Of a stretch of DNA of 64,000 bases, positions 52,607-61,997 are shown one piece after another. Under the pieces are notes generated by a model. That model was not told where the DNA came from. It did not search any database and saw nothing but the letters and a program-made list of their open reading frames with translations. The stretch is from assembly GCA_018365455.1 (NCBI GenBank), contig JAGZJZ010000020.1, positions 56,554 through 120,553 on the forward strand. The letters are read 5' to 3'. Numbering within the stretch: position 1 is the stretch's first letter; each line of letters starts with the position of its first letter. The DNA is from Clostridiales bacterium (lineage in GTDB: Bacteria; Bacillota; Clostridia; Lachnospirales; Lachnospiraceae). A program made the translations under genes and the position numbers.

Positions 52607-52635
52607 ATATTAGCACTATTTTGTAAAAAAGTCAA
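52607..52635 (-). promoter_or_regulatory. Strong promoter of the antitoxin RNA
   Basis: Reading the minus strand: TTGACT (52635-52630), exactly 17 bases, TAATAT (52612-52607). No protein-coding frame with a ribosome binding site follows, which fits a small RNA. Confidence 0.7.
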
Positions 52636-52639
52636 ATAT

Positions 52640-52905
52640 GTCTGCGAGGTTGTTTTTATTTTTCTGTGCGGCTGAACGGTCTTTCCTTAATCCATCACCA
52701 AGTCATTATGCAAGGTATTTTCTATTTTCCAATGATCTCGTTTTATTTCCAGCGTTTTTATGTCCCGTTCTTCCGAAAAATACGATTCCGGAGACCATCT
52801 TAATATCATACATGCCAGCTTATATTGCCAATCATTTCCAACCGCTTGTTTCCAAACCTAAGGGCAAGTATCCCGGACTGCTTTTACAAATTCGTATTCC
52901 TTGAC
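52640..52905 (-). pseudogene. Decayed transposase fragment (ISAs1/IS4-like)
   Basis: On the minus strand the frame reads DIKTLEIKRDHWKIENTLHN and, after a stop and a frame shift, RKDRSAAQKNKNNLADIF. These match the C-terminal IRxHWxIENxLHW...EDxSRxRxxxAxxNLA pattern of ISAs1-type (H-repeat) transposases. Upstream (higher coordinates) the frame is only partly readable and there is no start. No terminal repeats were found. It is a relic, not an active element. Confidence 0.6.
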
Positions 52906-53028
52906 CGCTACTGAGGTAAGAGTAGTTTTTGCTTCTTGCTTTCAAATCCTCCATCCGGGGTAATAATACCGATGTAAGTATCTACTGGGTGAAGATATAC
53001 TTTTCCCGGTACTTTTTTGGATGTTCTC

Positions 53029-54453
53029 TTATAAAGGTAATACGTGCTGCCTACTTTCCACAGCCTCCTTAAGCATCCGATAAATATCTTCCGTTTTTTC
53101 ACTGTCTTTCGTATTAAAAAACACCGTATACTGATCCGTCTTAATTTTAATGACAGGGGTGTAATCCCGGTAGTAATACATTTTGCATTGACCGTATTCC
53201 TTGTATTTAAAATTCCCTAAAAAGTACTGCTGTGCATTCACACCATTATTTTTATAGTAAGTTCCCTGGGGCGCTTGGTCCGTTAACTGGATATCCACCA
53301 CCTCCGATAATGGAAACTGTATATCATATTCGGCTGCCGTAATGGATACGTTATCCCCATTTAACTGCAGATCAAAAGGAACAAAATCAAAACGCAAAAA
53401 TACTATACTCAGCCAGATACAAAGCACAGCAGTGAAAATATACAAGCCACCTGTTATAATTCTGCCGGCTGGGTGTGCCATGTTAAATGAGATATTGGAA
53501 CCATAACGGCTGGGAGCCAGCAGGCTGTGATCATTGGGATTATTGTAGGCTCCGGTTATCCAATAATCATCTTCATCTACCATGATCGGTTCCTTATCGG
53601 CAGAAAGCAGGTAAATCCTTTTTTTTCGGATATAAGAAACACTGTACAGCAGAATAAAAATGCACAGGGACTGAATCAGAATGTATACCGTGAACAAAAA
53701 GGTGCTTTGAAAACCGTCTGATATTAAAATCCAGTCCAGTGCCAGGAAGGACAGGGAATCAATAAATGCAATCAGAATCCAGCAGATGGACCAGCTCCGT
53801 TTTGTCATTTTATTGCACGCCATGTTCAGCTCCGTATCATTGCTGTAGGTGATGGTTCTTCTTTTGGCAAAAATATAATACAAAATCAGAAAAAGTAATT
53901 TTAGCAGGAATGGCAGCAGAAAAAGGAATGAACCGCCGATGCCCGAACGGAAGAAGGTAAGCCCGCCGGGAAATAAAAGAGGGATCAGACAGATGAGAAA
54001 TGCAGGTAGAAACCACCATGCCGTGAGCGGCATCTGGTCTTTTGCCGCACTTACCTGGGAGTCAATGACCGTTATATGAAGTTTCTCTCCGTTGAACCAT
54101 TTCTTTTCCTTTTTTAGATTGTAAAGCTTTAAAAAGTACTTTTTATATAAGTACATGCATCCGCCCATGTAAAACACACACCACAGCATATACAGAATCA
54201 AAAATACCGAGATATAAGAAAACCATAATACAAGCAGAATGGGAATATGGGCGGCAGCTCCAATCGTGGAATGAAGATTCAGCGCCTTTTTAAAAGACGA
54301 AACAATTTCCATCACTTCAGGAGATTCTGGTTCATATTTGGGCAGAGTTACGCCCAGCAGAAGATTGCCGTTTAATTTGGCGGCGGACTTGTAGGTGAAA
54401 TGGCAGGCTGCCAAAATTGTTATACTGCAAAATAAAATAATAAATGTCATCAT
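53029..54453 (-). CDS. Multi-pass membrane protein, DUF1648/DUF5808-like
   Basis: 474 residues with about eight or nine membrane spans. The N-terminal part (NLLLGVTLPKYEPESPEVMEI) resembles the DUF1648/DUF5808 group often found with GntR-YtrA regulators. A C-terminal soluble part after the last span (about 355-474, NGDNVSITAAEYDIQFPLSEV) looks like a PH-type domain. It begins 4 bases inside the end of the GntR gene, so the two form one operon. The function is unknown; relatives are tied to cell-envelope stress or peptide resistance. Confidence 0.75.
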   Translation of the reverse strand: MMTFIILFCSITILAACHFTYKSAAKLNGNLLLGVTLPKYEPESPEVMEIVSSFKKALNLHSTIGAAAHIPILLVLWFSYISVFLILYMLWCVFYMGGCMYLYKKYFLKLYNLKKEKKWFNGEKLHITVIDSQVSAAKDQMPLTAWWFLPAFLICLIPLLFPGGLTFFRSGIGGSFLFLLPFLLKLLFLILYYIFAKRRTITYSNDTELNMACNKMTKRSWSICWILIAFIDSLSFLALDWILISDGFQSTFLFTVYILIQSLCIFILLYSVSYIRKKRIYLLSADKEPIMVDEDDYWITGAYNNPNDHSLLAPSRYGSNISFNMAHPAGRIITGGLYIFTAVLCIWLSIVFLRFDFVPFDLQLNGDNVSITAAEYDIQFPLSEVVDIQLTDQAPQGTYYKNNGVNAQQYFLGNFKYKEYGQCKMYYYRDYTPVIKIKTDQYTVFFNTKDSEKTEDIYRMLKEAVESRQHVLPL

Positions 54454-54848
54454 AGCGTGCTCCCTTCACATGCTGTAACATGCATCTCATCAAACATGCG
54501 GCTGCAGATATTCATGAATTCTGCTTTACCGTAGCCTTTTAAAGCAGCCTGGGCGCTAAGCAGCTCCAGTTCATAAGTCAGTTTCTCTTCAAATTCATGG
54601 TTCATATCCAGGCATGCCGCCACTTTTGCACCGTGCCTGCGGTCTATTTCAATATAGCCTTCCTGTTTTAAAATCTGATAGGTTTTATTTACCGTCATCG
54701 TGTTTACTCCGGCATCCTGTGCCAGCTGCCGGACGGTAGGAAGCGATTCCCCGATTTTCAGGTTCCCCTTTCCAATACCCATGACAATTTGATTGCGCAG
54801 CTGGACATAGATGGGCACAGAGCTGGCAAAGTCTAGTGTTATTAGCAT
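54450..54848 (-). CDS. GntR family regulator (YtrA subfamily)
   Basis: 132 residues. The winged-helix domain (about 10-75) contains LPTVRQLAQDAGVNTMTVNKTYQILKQEGYIE, diagnostic of GntR. The short C-terminal helical part (about 60 residues) marks the YtrA subfamily. AGGGGGAAT lies upstream. A 23-base palindrome with a TATAAT box stands 40-60 bases before the start and is the likely operator. It is co-transcribed with the membrane protein, overlapping by 4 bases. Confidence 0.88.
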   Translation of the reverse strand: MLITLDFASSVPIYVQLRNQIVMGIGKGNLKIGESLPTVRQLAQDAGVNTMTVNKTYQILKQEGYIEIDRRHGAKVAACLDMNHEFEEKLTYELELLSAQAALKGYGKAEFMNICSRMFDEMHVTACEGSTL

Positions 54849-54887
54849 ACAATTCCCCCTTTAAGTGATACGTACCAAATGTATTAT

Positions 54888-54910
54888 TTGTATTATAATA
54901 TATAATACAA
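54888..54910. promoter_or_regulatory. Candidate GntR operator over the promoter
   Basis: TTGTATTATA and TATAATACAA are perfect complements separated by three bases. They contain a TATAAT on the strand of the GntR gene. The layout suggests self-repression. Confidence 0.6.
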
Positions 54911-55025
54911 ATATAAGCAACCATTTGAGAAAGATAATAAAAAGTTCACAGCTTTTGCATTGAATTTAAAAAACGCCTGTGTTACAATGCAAGCAATAAA
55001 ATATCAATATCAGGAGGAATTTAGC

Positions 55026-55199
55026 ATGGGATTTTTTGCAAGAAAAGATGATGACGATGATGAAAGTGTAGAACTTGAAGGTGCAGAGGCATTCTCCTAT
55101 ATGCTGGATGATGTGCTGGATAATATAAATGATTTAGATGAAATTACATTGGATGCGGGTGCGCTGGAGATGATCAGCGAACGTGCGCGCAAAAATTAG
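55026..55199 (+). CDS. Small acidic protein (57 aa)
   Basis: Begins MGFFARKDDDDDESVELEGAE and is strongly acidic and helical. AGGAGG lies 8 bases before the ATG at 55026. It has no membrane span. No family recognised. It precedes the CutC gene by 15 bases and is probably co-transcribed. Confidence 0.7.
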   Translation: MGFFARKDDDDDESVELEGAEAFSYMLDDVLDNINDLDEITLDAGALEMISERARKN

Positions 55200-55214
55200 A
55201 AGGAAAGGACGTTA

Positions 55215-55886
55215 TTGCAGACCTGCTATGGCATGTGCAATACAGTTGATAAAATGTTAAAAGAAGTATGTGTAGAAAATTATACAGATATACCAAGAGC
55301 AATTGAAAATGGAGGAAACCGCATTGAACTCTGTGATAACCTGGCAGAGGGGGGAACTACCGTAAGTCTGGGTGTTATGGAGGCGGCAATACAGCTGGGA
55401 AATGAAAATGATATTCCGGTTATGTGTATTATCAGACCCAGAAAAGGAAACTTTCATTACAATGATATAGAGTTAAAGATGATGCTGAGGGATATAGAGA
55501 TTGCCAAAGAAGCCGGTGCAGCCGGTATCGTAATCGGTGCGCTGACGGAAGATTTCTGGCTGGATGAAGAAATGCTGGAAGTATTGCTGGCAAAGGCAGA
55601 AGGACTTCTGGTAACGTTCCATATGGCATTTGATGAAATCCCCTATGAGCTTCAGCCAAAAGCAATTGACTGGCTTTGCGCACATCATGTGGACAGAATT
55701 CTTACCCATGGTGGAAAAGGTGGTACGAAAATAGGGGACAATGTGGATAACTTGAAAAGACTGCTGGATTATGCAGGGGAAAGAATCATTATCATGCCGG
55801 GGGGCGGAGTTACCAGCGGAAATGTAGAAGAACTTCATAGGATGCTGGGATTCAAAGAAATCCATGGTACAAAAATAGTAGATTAG
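55215..55886 (+). CDS. cutC: CutC family protein (copper homeostasis)
   Basis: 223 residues from TTG 55215; CutC proteins usually begin at the sequence MLKEVCVEN found at ATG 55254. The TTG has GGAAAGG upstream, the ATG has no site. Motifs: NGGNRIELCDNLAEGGTT, VMCIIRPRKGNFHY, MAFDEI, RILTHGGKGG, IIMPGGGVT, EIHGTKI. All belong to the CutC TIM barrel. The family was linked to copper tolerance, though the biochemical role is unsettled. A terminator follows at 55894. Confidence 0.9.
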   Translation: MQTCYGMCNTVDKMLKEVCVENYTDIPRAIENGGNRIELCDNLAEGGTTVSLGVMEAAIQLGNENDIPVMCIIRPRKGNFHYNDIELKMMLRDIEIAKEAGAAGIVIGALTEDFWLDEEMLEVLLAKAEGLLVTFHMAFDEIPYELQPKAIDWLCAHHVDRILTHGGKGGTKIGDNVDNLKRLLDYAGERIIIMPGGGVTSGNVEELHRMLGFKEIHGTKIVD

Positions 55887-55893
55887 AATAAAC

Positions 55894-55938
55894 GAAAAGC
55901 GGTGGTCTGACTTTAAAAAGTGCGGCCATCGCTTTTTG
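55894..55938 (+). terminator. Terminator of cutC
   Basis: AAAAGCGGTGGTC / GGCCATCGCTTTTT stem with a T run. Confidence 0.75.
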
Positions 55939-55954
55939 CTGTGTAAAACCGATC

Positions 55955-56052
55955 TAGTACATCATTGCTTAAATAATTGAGTAATACACACAGGATTTCC
56001 TGGTGCGGATAGCCGAAGTGTATTACTTGATCATTTATGCAATGATGTACTA
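55955..56052. repeat. 98-base imperfect palindrome
   Basis: Two 35-base arms (55955-55989 and 56018-56052) match at 31 of 35 positions. The loop is 28 bases with its own short stem. The right arm ends exactly on the TAG stop of the GH2 gene. It resembles a miniature palindromic repeat element. Other copies would need a genome search. Confidence 0.8.
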
Positions 56053-57828
56053 ACCTCTTTTAGTTCTGTTCACCTTACATACCTTACGATCATAAGAATA
56101 CAGCCCGTTGGCCTCTTCTTCCACATCGGACACCTGGGTATAAACCGCCGCACAGAGTCCTTCTTTGCTGGCATTCCTGATTTCTTCCATGACATCTTGG
56201 AACTTATGGGTAAATTCATTTGTATCCTTGCATTTCAGGTACCCAAATACCTGCTGGGAATAAGAATGTTCCGGAATGTGGCAGATATATCCGCCATATT
56301 CGGACAATACGAACGGCCTGCTGTCCAGTTCTGCTTTAATGGGGCGGAAATAATTATGGACGCTCTTCACATCGCCGCAGTGCTGGTCATACCAGCCGCT
56401 GGCATGGTCTACCGGGCGGGTACTGTCCAGTGAATGAATCAGGTTTGTAACCTTTACTGCATCAAATTGCCCCCAGCCTTCATTAAATGCTGACCACAAA
56501 CCGATAGATGGTACGTTATAGAGATGCTCAATAGTGGCTTTGCATTCCCGCAGCCAGAGCCTCTTTCCTTGGGAGTCGCTTCGGGAAAACAGCTTATAAT
56601 GGCTGTCCTTAAAATGTGCGGTTACAAAAGGAAGAAGCGTGGGCAGGTAACACAAAAAGGTAAGATAAGAACGTCCGCCTCCGTTTACAATATCCTGCCA
56701 CACGATCATTCCCAGCCGGTCACAGTGGTAATACCAACGCAGAGGTTCGATTTTAATATGCTTGCGGATCATATTAAATCCAAGGTCTTTCATAGCCTGG
56801 ATGTCGAAGATCATGGCATCGTCAGAAGGCGGTGTGTACAGCCCGTCAGGCCAGTACCCCTGATCCAGCACACCATTTTGGAAATACGGCTGGTTATTCA
56901 GGCAGAGTCTGGGTATTCCCCTGGAATCCGTACAGGAGGAAAATTTACGCATTGCAAAATAACTGCTCACCCTGTCATTTCCGGCTGTAATTGTAATATC
57001 ATACAGGAAAGGTGACTCCGGTGACCAGGGACGGAGGTCCCGAATTGGGATCGTCTGAGATTCCTTCTGTGTCTGTACGGAATAAATTTCCCTGCCATCT
57101 GCATAAACGGTGATGTTCTTTTCGCAGGCGGGATCTCCCTGCATAGTCACTTCAAGAATAGCAGCGGCTTCATCCAGCTGGGGGGTAATGCGTATGGAAC
57201 TGATATAATTTTCCGGCACCCACTCCATCCACACCGTCTGCCAGATTCCGCTTTGGGGGGTATAGAACATACCTCCGGGCTGTAGGGTCTGCTTTCCCCG
57301 GCTCTGGTAGGACTTATCCGTTTCATCCTGCACCCTTACCGTGATAACATTTTCACCTCTGCGCAGCCTGGAAGTGATATCCGCTGAAAACGGCAGATAG
57401 CCGCCCTGGTGGCTGCATACAAATTTTTTGTTGCACCAGACAGAGCAGATCTGATCCACCGCCCCAAAATGGAGGATAAGCCGTTTCCCGGGAATTGGGA
57501 TGGAATAGTCTTCTAAATAAAAAGACTTCTCATACCACAGATATTCATCTGGCATAAGAGTGTGGTTCACCTGGGAGAGACTTGCTTCCGGGGAAAAAGG
57601 CACAAGTATCTTCTGCTTTATATTTCCCGGATATTTCCGGTCATTTGTAATCCGGTAATTCCAGTATCCATTTAAATTTATCCAGTCATTTCTTTTCAGC
57701 TGTGGGCGAGGATATTCCTCTAATACGTGTTCCGGGTCAAGCTGTTCGCCCCAAATGGTAGTCAGCTGTTTTGGCGTTTCTTTTCTTTTGAAAAGCTGTA
57801 AAGAAGAAACTGCATCGATTAGATTCAT
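56050..57828 (-). CDS. GH2 family glycoside hydrolase (beta-galactosidase/glucuronidase-like)
   Basis: 592 residues with sugar-binding, Ig-like and catalytic barrel domains. The likely acid/base is Glu450 in SAFNEGWGQ and the nucleophile Glu510 in VLSEYGGY. No signal peptide, so it is cytoplasmic. It is the last gene of the minus-strand operon. The gap to the preceding gene (119 bases) has TATAAT at about 57861-57866 on the minus strand that may give an internal promoter. The substrate cannot be fixed within GH2. The stop codon lies inside the 98-base palindrome. Confidence 0.85.
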   Translation of the reverse strand: MNLIDAVSSLQLFKRKETPKQLTTIWGEQLDPEHVLEEYPRPQLKRNDWINLNGYWNYRITNDRKYPGNIKQKILVPFSPEASLSQVNHTLMPDEYLWYEKSFYLEDYSIPIPGKRLILHFGAVDQICSVWCNKKFVCSHQGGYLPFSADITSRLRRGENVITVRVQDETDKSYQSRGKQTLQPGGMFYTPQSGIWQTVWMEWVPENYISSIRITPQLDEAAAILEVTMQGDPACEKNITVYADGREIYSVQTQKESQTIPIRDLRPWSPESPFLYDITITAGNDRVSSYFAMRKFSSCTDSRGIPRLCLNNQPYFQNGVLDQGYWPDGLYTPPSDDAMIFDIQAMKDLGFNMIRKHIKIEPLRWYYHCDRLGMIVWQDIVNGGGRSYLTFLCYLPTLLPFVTAHFKDSHYKLFSRSDSQGKRLWLRECKATIEHLYNVPSIGLWSAFNEGWGQFDAVKVTNLIHSLDSTRPVDHASGWYDQHCGDVKSVHNYFRPIKAELDSRPFVLSEYGGYICHIPEHSYSQQVFGYLKCKDTNEFTHKFQDVMEEIRNASKEGLCAAVYTQVSDVEEEANGLYSYDRKVCKVNRTKRG

Positions 57829-57947
57829 AAGAACATCCCCTTTTTTATAAAATGATATGTTTGATTATAGCACAAAAAGGTTCGTGCAGATATCTTTTTC
57901 AGAAAATGCAGCCGGGCACATCGCCGCGGCAATAGGTTGATCTGGCT

Positions 57948-59645
57948 CTAAATTCGTGTATCCCATCTTCCGCAAAACACATTTTCATTATAACGTCCCT
58001 TAAATTGCGAATTACCCATCATTTTATCCACGGCTGCGCAGATAGCTTCCTCCGAGTTCAGATAGGCGTTGATATAAGTTTTCGCCATAGGGACATCAAT
58101 CAAATGATTGGTAAAGCCAAGGGATAAGAATACGGTAGGAATTTCGGATACGTACCAGGGCTGGTCACAGGGATTTGCCCATTTAATACGCATCGTATTG
58201 TACTGGGCAAATCCAACCACGTTCATTACAACCAGACAGGCGTCATATTTACGTTTGAATTCTTCCATTTTACCCTTTTGGGCAGGTGTGTCTCCGTCCA
58301 CTTCAAATCCCCGGGATTCCAGTATGCGGATCAGGTTTTCTTTAATCTCACCGCTGTTATCTGCCGTTAATTTTCCGGCAATCACCGTTCCTTCACCCGA
58401 TATAAAGACCAGTTTTAACTTTTTATACCGGAGCGGGGTAAGGGGCAGGCAGTGTGCGGTGTCTTTGACCAGGGTAATAAATTTATCCGCTGCAAGAGAG
58501 GCTGCTTTATGGTGCTCTGCACAGCCTACGGCGGAAAGTCCTTCCCGGGGAGGCACCAGGGTTCCCAGTGCCTGCCGCCTGTGCAGTCCCAGTGCGGCTT
58601 TTATGCCCAGAATGCGGCGGAGGGCATCGTCCATACGGTCTTTGGTTATAATGCCATCCTGATAACCCTTTAGCATATAACCAAAGTCCTCTTCCGGATC
58701 ATTAAAGAATAAAAACATATCGCAGCCGGCAGCAATTGCCCTGGGCACCTGTTCACTCCGGGGCATAGCTGCGTACATGCCAATCATATGGGAGGCATCT
58801 GTGACCACAAGCCCGTTGAAGCCTAATTTTTCTTTTAACAGGCCGCTAATCAGCTCGGGAGCCAGCGTTGCGGGAAGAATATCCTGATCCTGCATGGATG
58901 GGCACAGCTTTTTACTATAGGAAGAAAGTGCAATATGCCCCGCCATTATGGTCATGACCCCGTCATCGATCAATGTCTGATATACTTTCCCGTAAGTCTC
59001 ATCCCATTCCTCACAGCTCATATCGTTTATGCCCATTATCAGGTGCTGGTCGTTTTCCTCCAGACCGTCTCCGGGGAAATGCTTGCAGCAGGTGGCAATA
59101 TTCTGCGTTCTGGTACCTGTGTGAAAGGCTCTGGCATAACGGATTGTGTCATCCGGGCTGCTGTTAAATGCGCGGAGCTGTACGATGGTATTCCTCCAGT
59201 TATAGAGAAGGTCTGTGACTGGCGCAAAGTTCCAGCTGCATCCGATGGCGGCACTTTCTATGGCACCAATTTTTGCCGTTTCATAAGCAAGTTCTTCGTC
59301 ATCGGCTGCTGCTATGGCTGCACCATTGGCAATGGCGGTTCCGCCATCCACACCGCCGTTTCCGCCTGCTTCGCAGTTGGAGGCAATCAGGAGCGGAATC
59401 TTTGTATTTTCCTGGAGTATTTTGTTCTGTTCGTAGATTTCTTCTTTGGAAGCGTTGTGATAGCGGATCGCACCTGGATGAAAGCGGTTCAGGGTTTCTT
59501 TTAGTGCAGCCGGATCACGGTTTGTAACCATATTTACAAACAGCTGTCCGGTTTTCTCTTCATCTGTCATATTTTCCATTGTTTCTTCCACCCAGCGGAT
59601 ATCCTCGCCGGATAAATAATAAGGTTTTTCTTTTAAGTTTACCAT
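57948..59645 (-). CDS. GH3 family glycoside hydrolase
   Basis: 565 residues. The GH3 N-terminal barrel has KHFPGDG with an Asp-Gln-His after it, and the nucleophile Asp283 in VVTDASHMIGM. A smaller C-terminal domain follows (from about residue 380). Relatives include NagZ-like beta-N-acetylhexosaminidases and beta-glucosidases. The KHFPGDG...DxH layout is closer to NagZ, but the substrate is open. Cytoplasmic. The gene starts 12 bases after the HAD gene. Confidence 0.82.
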   Translation of the reverse strand: MVNLKEKPYYLSGEDIRWVEETMENMTDEEKTGQLFVNMVTNRDPAALKETLNRFHPGAIRYHNASKEEIYEQNKILQENTKIPLLIASNCEAGGNGGVDGGTAIANGAAIAAADDEELAYETAKIGAIESAAIGCSWNFAPVTDLLYNWRNTIVQLRAFNSSPDDTIRYARAFHTGTRTQNIATCCKHFPGDGLEENDQHLIMGINDMSCEEWDETYGKVYQTLIDDGVMTIMAGHIALSSYSKKLCPSMQDQDILPATLAPELISGLLKEKLGFNGLVVTDASHMIGMYAAMPRSEQVPRAIAAGCDMFLFFNDPEEDFGYMLKGYQDGIITKDRMDDALRRILGIKAALGLHRRQALGTLVPPREGLSAVGCAEHHKAASLAADKFITLVKDTAHCLPLTPLRYKKLKLVFISGEGTVIAGKLTADNSGEIKENLIRILESRGFEVDGDTPAQKGKMEEFKRKYDACLVVMNVVGFAQYNTMRIKWANPCDQPWYVSEIPTVFLSLGFTNHLIDVPMAKTYINAYLNSEEAICAAVDKMMGNSQFKGRYNENVFCGRWDTRI

Positions 59646-59657
59646 TTGCGCCTCCTG

Positions 59658-60503
59658 TTATTCAGATAAATTATCATAAAAAGCTTTTAAAAGTGACTGC
59701 TGGTATATGCCCGGATAGGAGCCTTCCAGAAATTTTGGAAGGGCTGTATGAAGGAAAGTATCCCAGGATTTTTGCTCCTGTCCCACCAGAATGGGGAAAT
59801 ACAGGACGTTATTATCCAGTGCGGCGGCAGCATCTCCCGGCGCATCTCCGATCATCAGGACCTTTTCCGGCGGATAACCTTTTTGGACAAGCTCTTTGAT
59901 GCAGTGCGCTTTCGTGCCTGCATCCTGTGCCAGAACCAGATCCGCATATCCGATTAACCCGTGCCCGGTCCATTCATCCTCAACGGCTTTGGGGTTTGCA
60001 GAAGAGACAATCGCCACATCTGCCCGCTGATGTGCAGCCTGGAGTGCCTGTGCAACACCTGGAAATGGTCTGATCTGCTCCGAAGGCAGCCTGGTGACCG
60101 CCTGATTAACAGCATTCGACCAGGCATAAGCTTTTTTCAATATTGGGCTTTCATTTTCCTTTATGGCAATGGCCAGTGAGGGCCCGGACAGTTCATCTGC
60201 TGTCTCTGTCCACTGTACCAGGTCTTCTATATGCTCGATCCTGGTATAGGCAGTGTTTACTTCCAGCAGCATTTTACAAAGTCCCTTAAAACGGTTAATG
60301 CCCCTTGTCATAGTATAAAGATTGATTTCATTCCACCGCCGGAGCAGTTCCTCACGATATGGTGCTAGATTCCACTGATCGATCATACAGGGACCAAAGC
60401 ATTTGACGTGCTTAATGTCCATGGTATCCATAGCACATCCGTCGGAATCTACACATATCAGAAAGTCTTTGCTTTTTTGAAATTCATGTATAGTCATCTT
60501 CAT
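59658..60503 (-). CDS. HAD family hydrolase
   Basis: 281 residues. Motif I CVDSDGCAMDTMD (nucleophile Asp and acid Asp), motif II IVSSANPK, and motif III/IV KVLMIGDAPGD. A long helical cap (about 45-160) matches HAD subfamily I. It should dephosphorylate a sugar phosphate or similar. The start at 60503 fits the family, but an earlier ATG at 60575 overlaps the symporter stop and has a GGAG site, so a longer form is possible. It is unusual in a glycoside operon and may clear inhibitory sugar phosphates. Confidence 0.8.
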   Translation of the reverse strand: MKMTIHEFQKSKDFLICVDSDGCAMDTMDIKHVKCFGPCMIDQWNLAPYREELLRRWNEINLYTMTRGINRFKGLCKMLLEVNTAYTRIEHIEDLVQWTETADELSGPSLAIAIKENESPILKKAYAWSNAVNQAVTRLPSEQIRPFPGVAQALQAAHQRADVAIVSSANPKAVEDEWTGHGLIGYADLVLAQDAGTKAHCIKELVQKGYPPEKVLMIGDAPGDAAAALDNNVLYFPILVGQEQKSWDTFLHTALPKFLEGSYPGIYQQSLLKAFYDNLSE

Positions 60504-60567
60504 ATGCTCATACCCTGCTGTATGCGTGGAAGCCGCTGTCAGCCGGGATATGCCTGTGTTTTCTGGC

Positions 60568-61962
60568 CTATGCATTTTTGGCTCTCCGTTCTTCCAGGAT
60601 TCGGCTGTTCTCCAGGACTTTCTTTTTGGTTAACGGGTACCAGAACAGCAGGATCAGTCCAACTATGAGATAGCATACGGCAGGTGCCAGGGTTGCCACG
60701 GAATAGATGTTATTCACCACACTGGTGGTCTGGACTACGGTTTCCCCGCCCACAGAAGACTGGTATCCGATTGCAGCCAGTGCCCAGCCGCCCAGTCCTC
60801 CGGCAAGTGCCTGCCCGATCTTCCTGGCAAAGGAATATACCGCATATACCGTTCCGTCATCCCGGCTTCCTGACTGGACTTCCTGATAGTCGATAATGTC
60901 GGTAATAAATGCCCAGATCATCAGGTTGAATAGTCCCGTACCCAGGTTTCCCAGTGCAATAAAGACGCAGAAGATCCAGGGATTGGTGAAACGAACAAAA
61001 AACATAATAAAATACATAGCGGCAGCAAATAATACAGCAATGGATGAAGCCTCTTTTTTTCCAAACTTTTTAATAATTTTCGTTGAAAACGGTGCTAGAA
61101 CCAAAGTAGCGGCAGCGTTAAAGAATCCGGCTGCGGACATGGCTGATTTATTTTTAAAATAATCCATAAACAGATAGGTGTTCATGCTCTGCGCCAGAAG
61201 CATGGAGAGCAGAAGTACGATAGCGGCTCCGATAATAGCCAGAAGGCTTTTATTGTGAGCAAGTGCAGAAACAGTCTTTGCAAAACTGACCTTTTCTTTC
61301 TTTTCGGCGGAGATTACGACACGTTCTTTTGTCATTTTGTAACACAAAATGTAGCAGATCAGCGCCGCAACGGCAAACACACAGGCGATAAGAAAGAATC
61401 GCTGGGGGATTACAACCTGGTTGCCGGCTGCGTCATACTGATATACAATAAGAGGAACTCCCACGCTGACAATAATATTTGCCAGGGCAGCGCCAACACT
61501 TCGGAAAGTGGACAATGCGCTGCGTTCCAGAGGGTCCGAAGTAAGTGCGGATGCCATTGACCCGTAAGGAATATTAATGGCGGTATAGCAGATGCTTCCC
61601 CATAAAATATAAGTGATATAGATATAGACTAAGCGGGCACCATAGGGAAGCGTGGAAACCCAGGGAACAAACAGCAGCGTTCCGGCGATTACGACGGGAA
61701 TACACATTCTCCGTATCCAGGGACGGAATTTGCCGTCTTTAGCCGGCAGCAGGGTATCAACCAGCCGTCCCATGCTGATATCCGTAAATGCATCGATAAA
61801 CCGGGCAACCAGGAACAGTGTCCCTACCGCTCCGGCGCCGATGCCAAGTACCTTCGTGTAAAATACCATCAAAAAACTGCTTGCGAAAATGAAAAAGAAA
61901 TCATTGCCAAAATCTCCAAACATATAACCAATCTTATCCTTTAATCCAAATTTCTGCGTCAT
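60568..61962 (-). CDS. GPH-family sugar:cation symporter (glucuronide-type)
   Basis: 464 residues with about 12 membrane spans. The N-terminus (KFGLKDKIGYMFGDFGNDFFF) and ARFIDAFTDISMGRLVDTL in the first cytoplasmic loop are the GPH signature. GPH members include the UidB glucuronide and MelB melibiose carriers. It stands between the beta-glucuronidase and the HAD gene, which points to glucuronides as substrate. Confidence 0.87.
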   Translation of the reverse strand: MTQKFGLKDKIGYMFGDFGNDFFFIFASSFLMVFYTKVLGIGAGAVGTLFLVARFIDAFTDISMGRLVDTLLPAKDGKFRPWIRRMCIPVVIAGTLLFVPWVSTLPYGARLVYIYITYILWGSICYTAINIPYGSMASALTSDPLERSALSTFRSVGAALANIIVSVGVPLIVYQYDAAGNQVVIPQRFFLIACVFAVAALICYILCYKMTKERVVISAEKKEKVSFAKTVSALAHNKSLLAIIGAAIVLLLSMLLAQSMNTYLFMDYFKNKSAMSAAGFFNAAATLVLAPFSTKIIKKFGKKEASSIAVLFAAAMYFIMFFVRFTNPWIFCVFIALGNLGTGLFNLMIWAFITDIIDYQEVQSGSRDDGTVYAVYSFARKIGQALAGGLGGWALAAIGYQSSVGGETVVQTTSVVNNIYSVATLAPAVCYLIVGLILLFWYPLTKKKVLENSRILEERRAKNA

Positions 61963-61997
61963 ATCAGAACCCCCTGTTTCCCTTCTATTATTTCATG

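Noticed and set aside
52638..52904. Plus-strand 88-codon frame
   Set aside because: It is a shadow of the minus-strand transposase relic and has no ribosome binding site.
58108..58662. 184-codon plus-strand frame inside the GH3 gene
   Set aside because: It is antisense to a well-supported GH3 gene and has no ribosome binding site or domain pattern.
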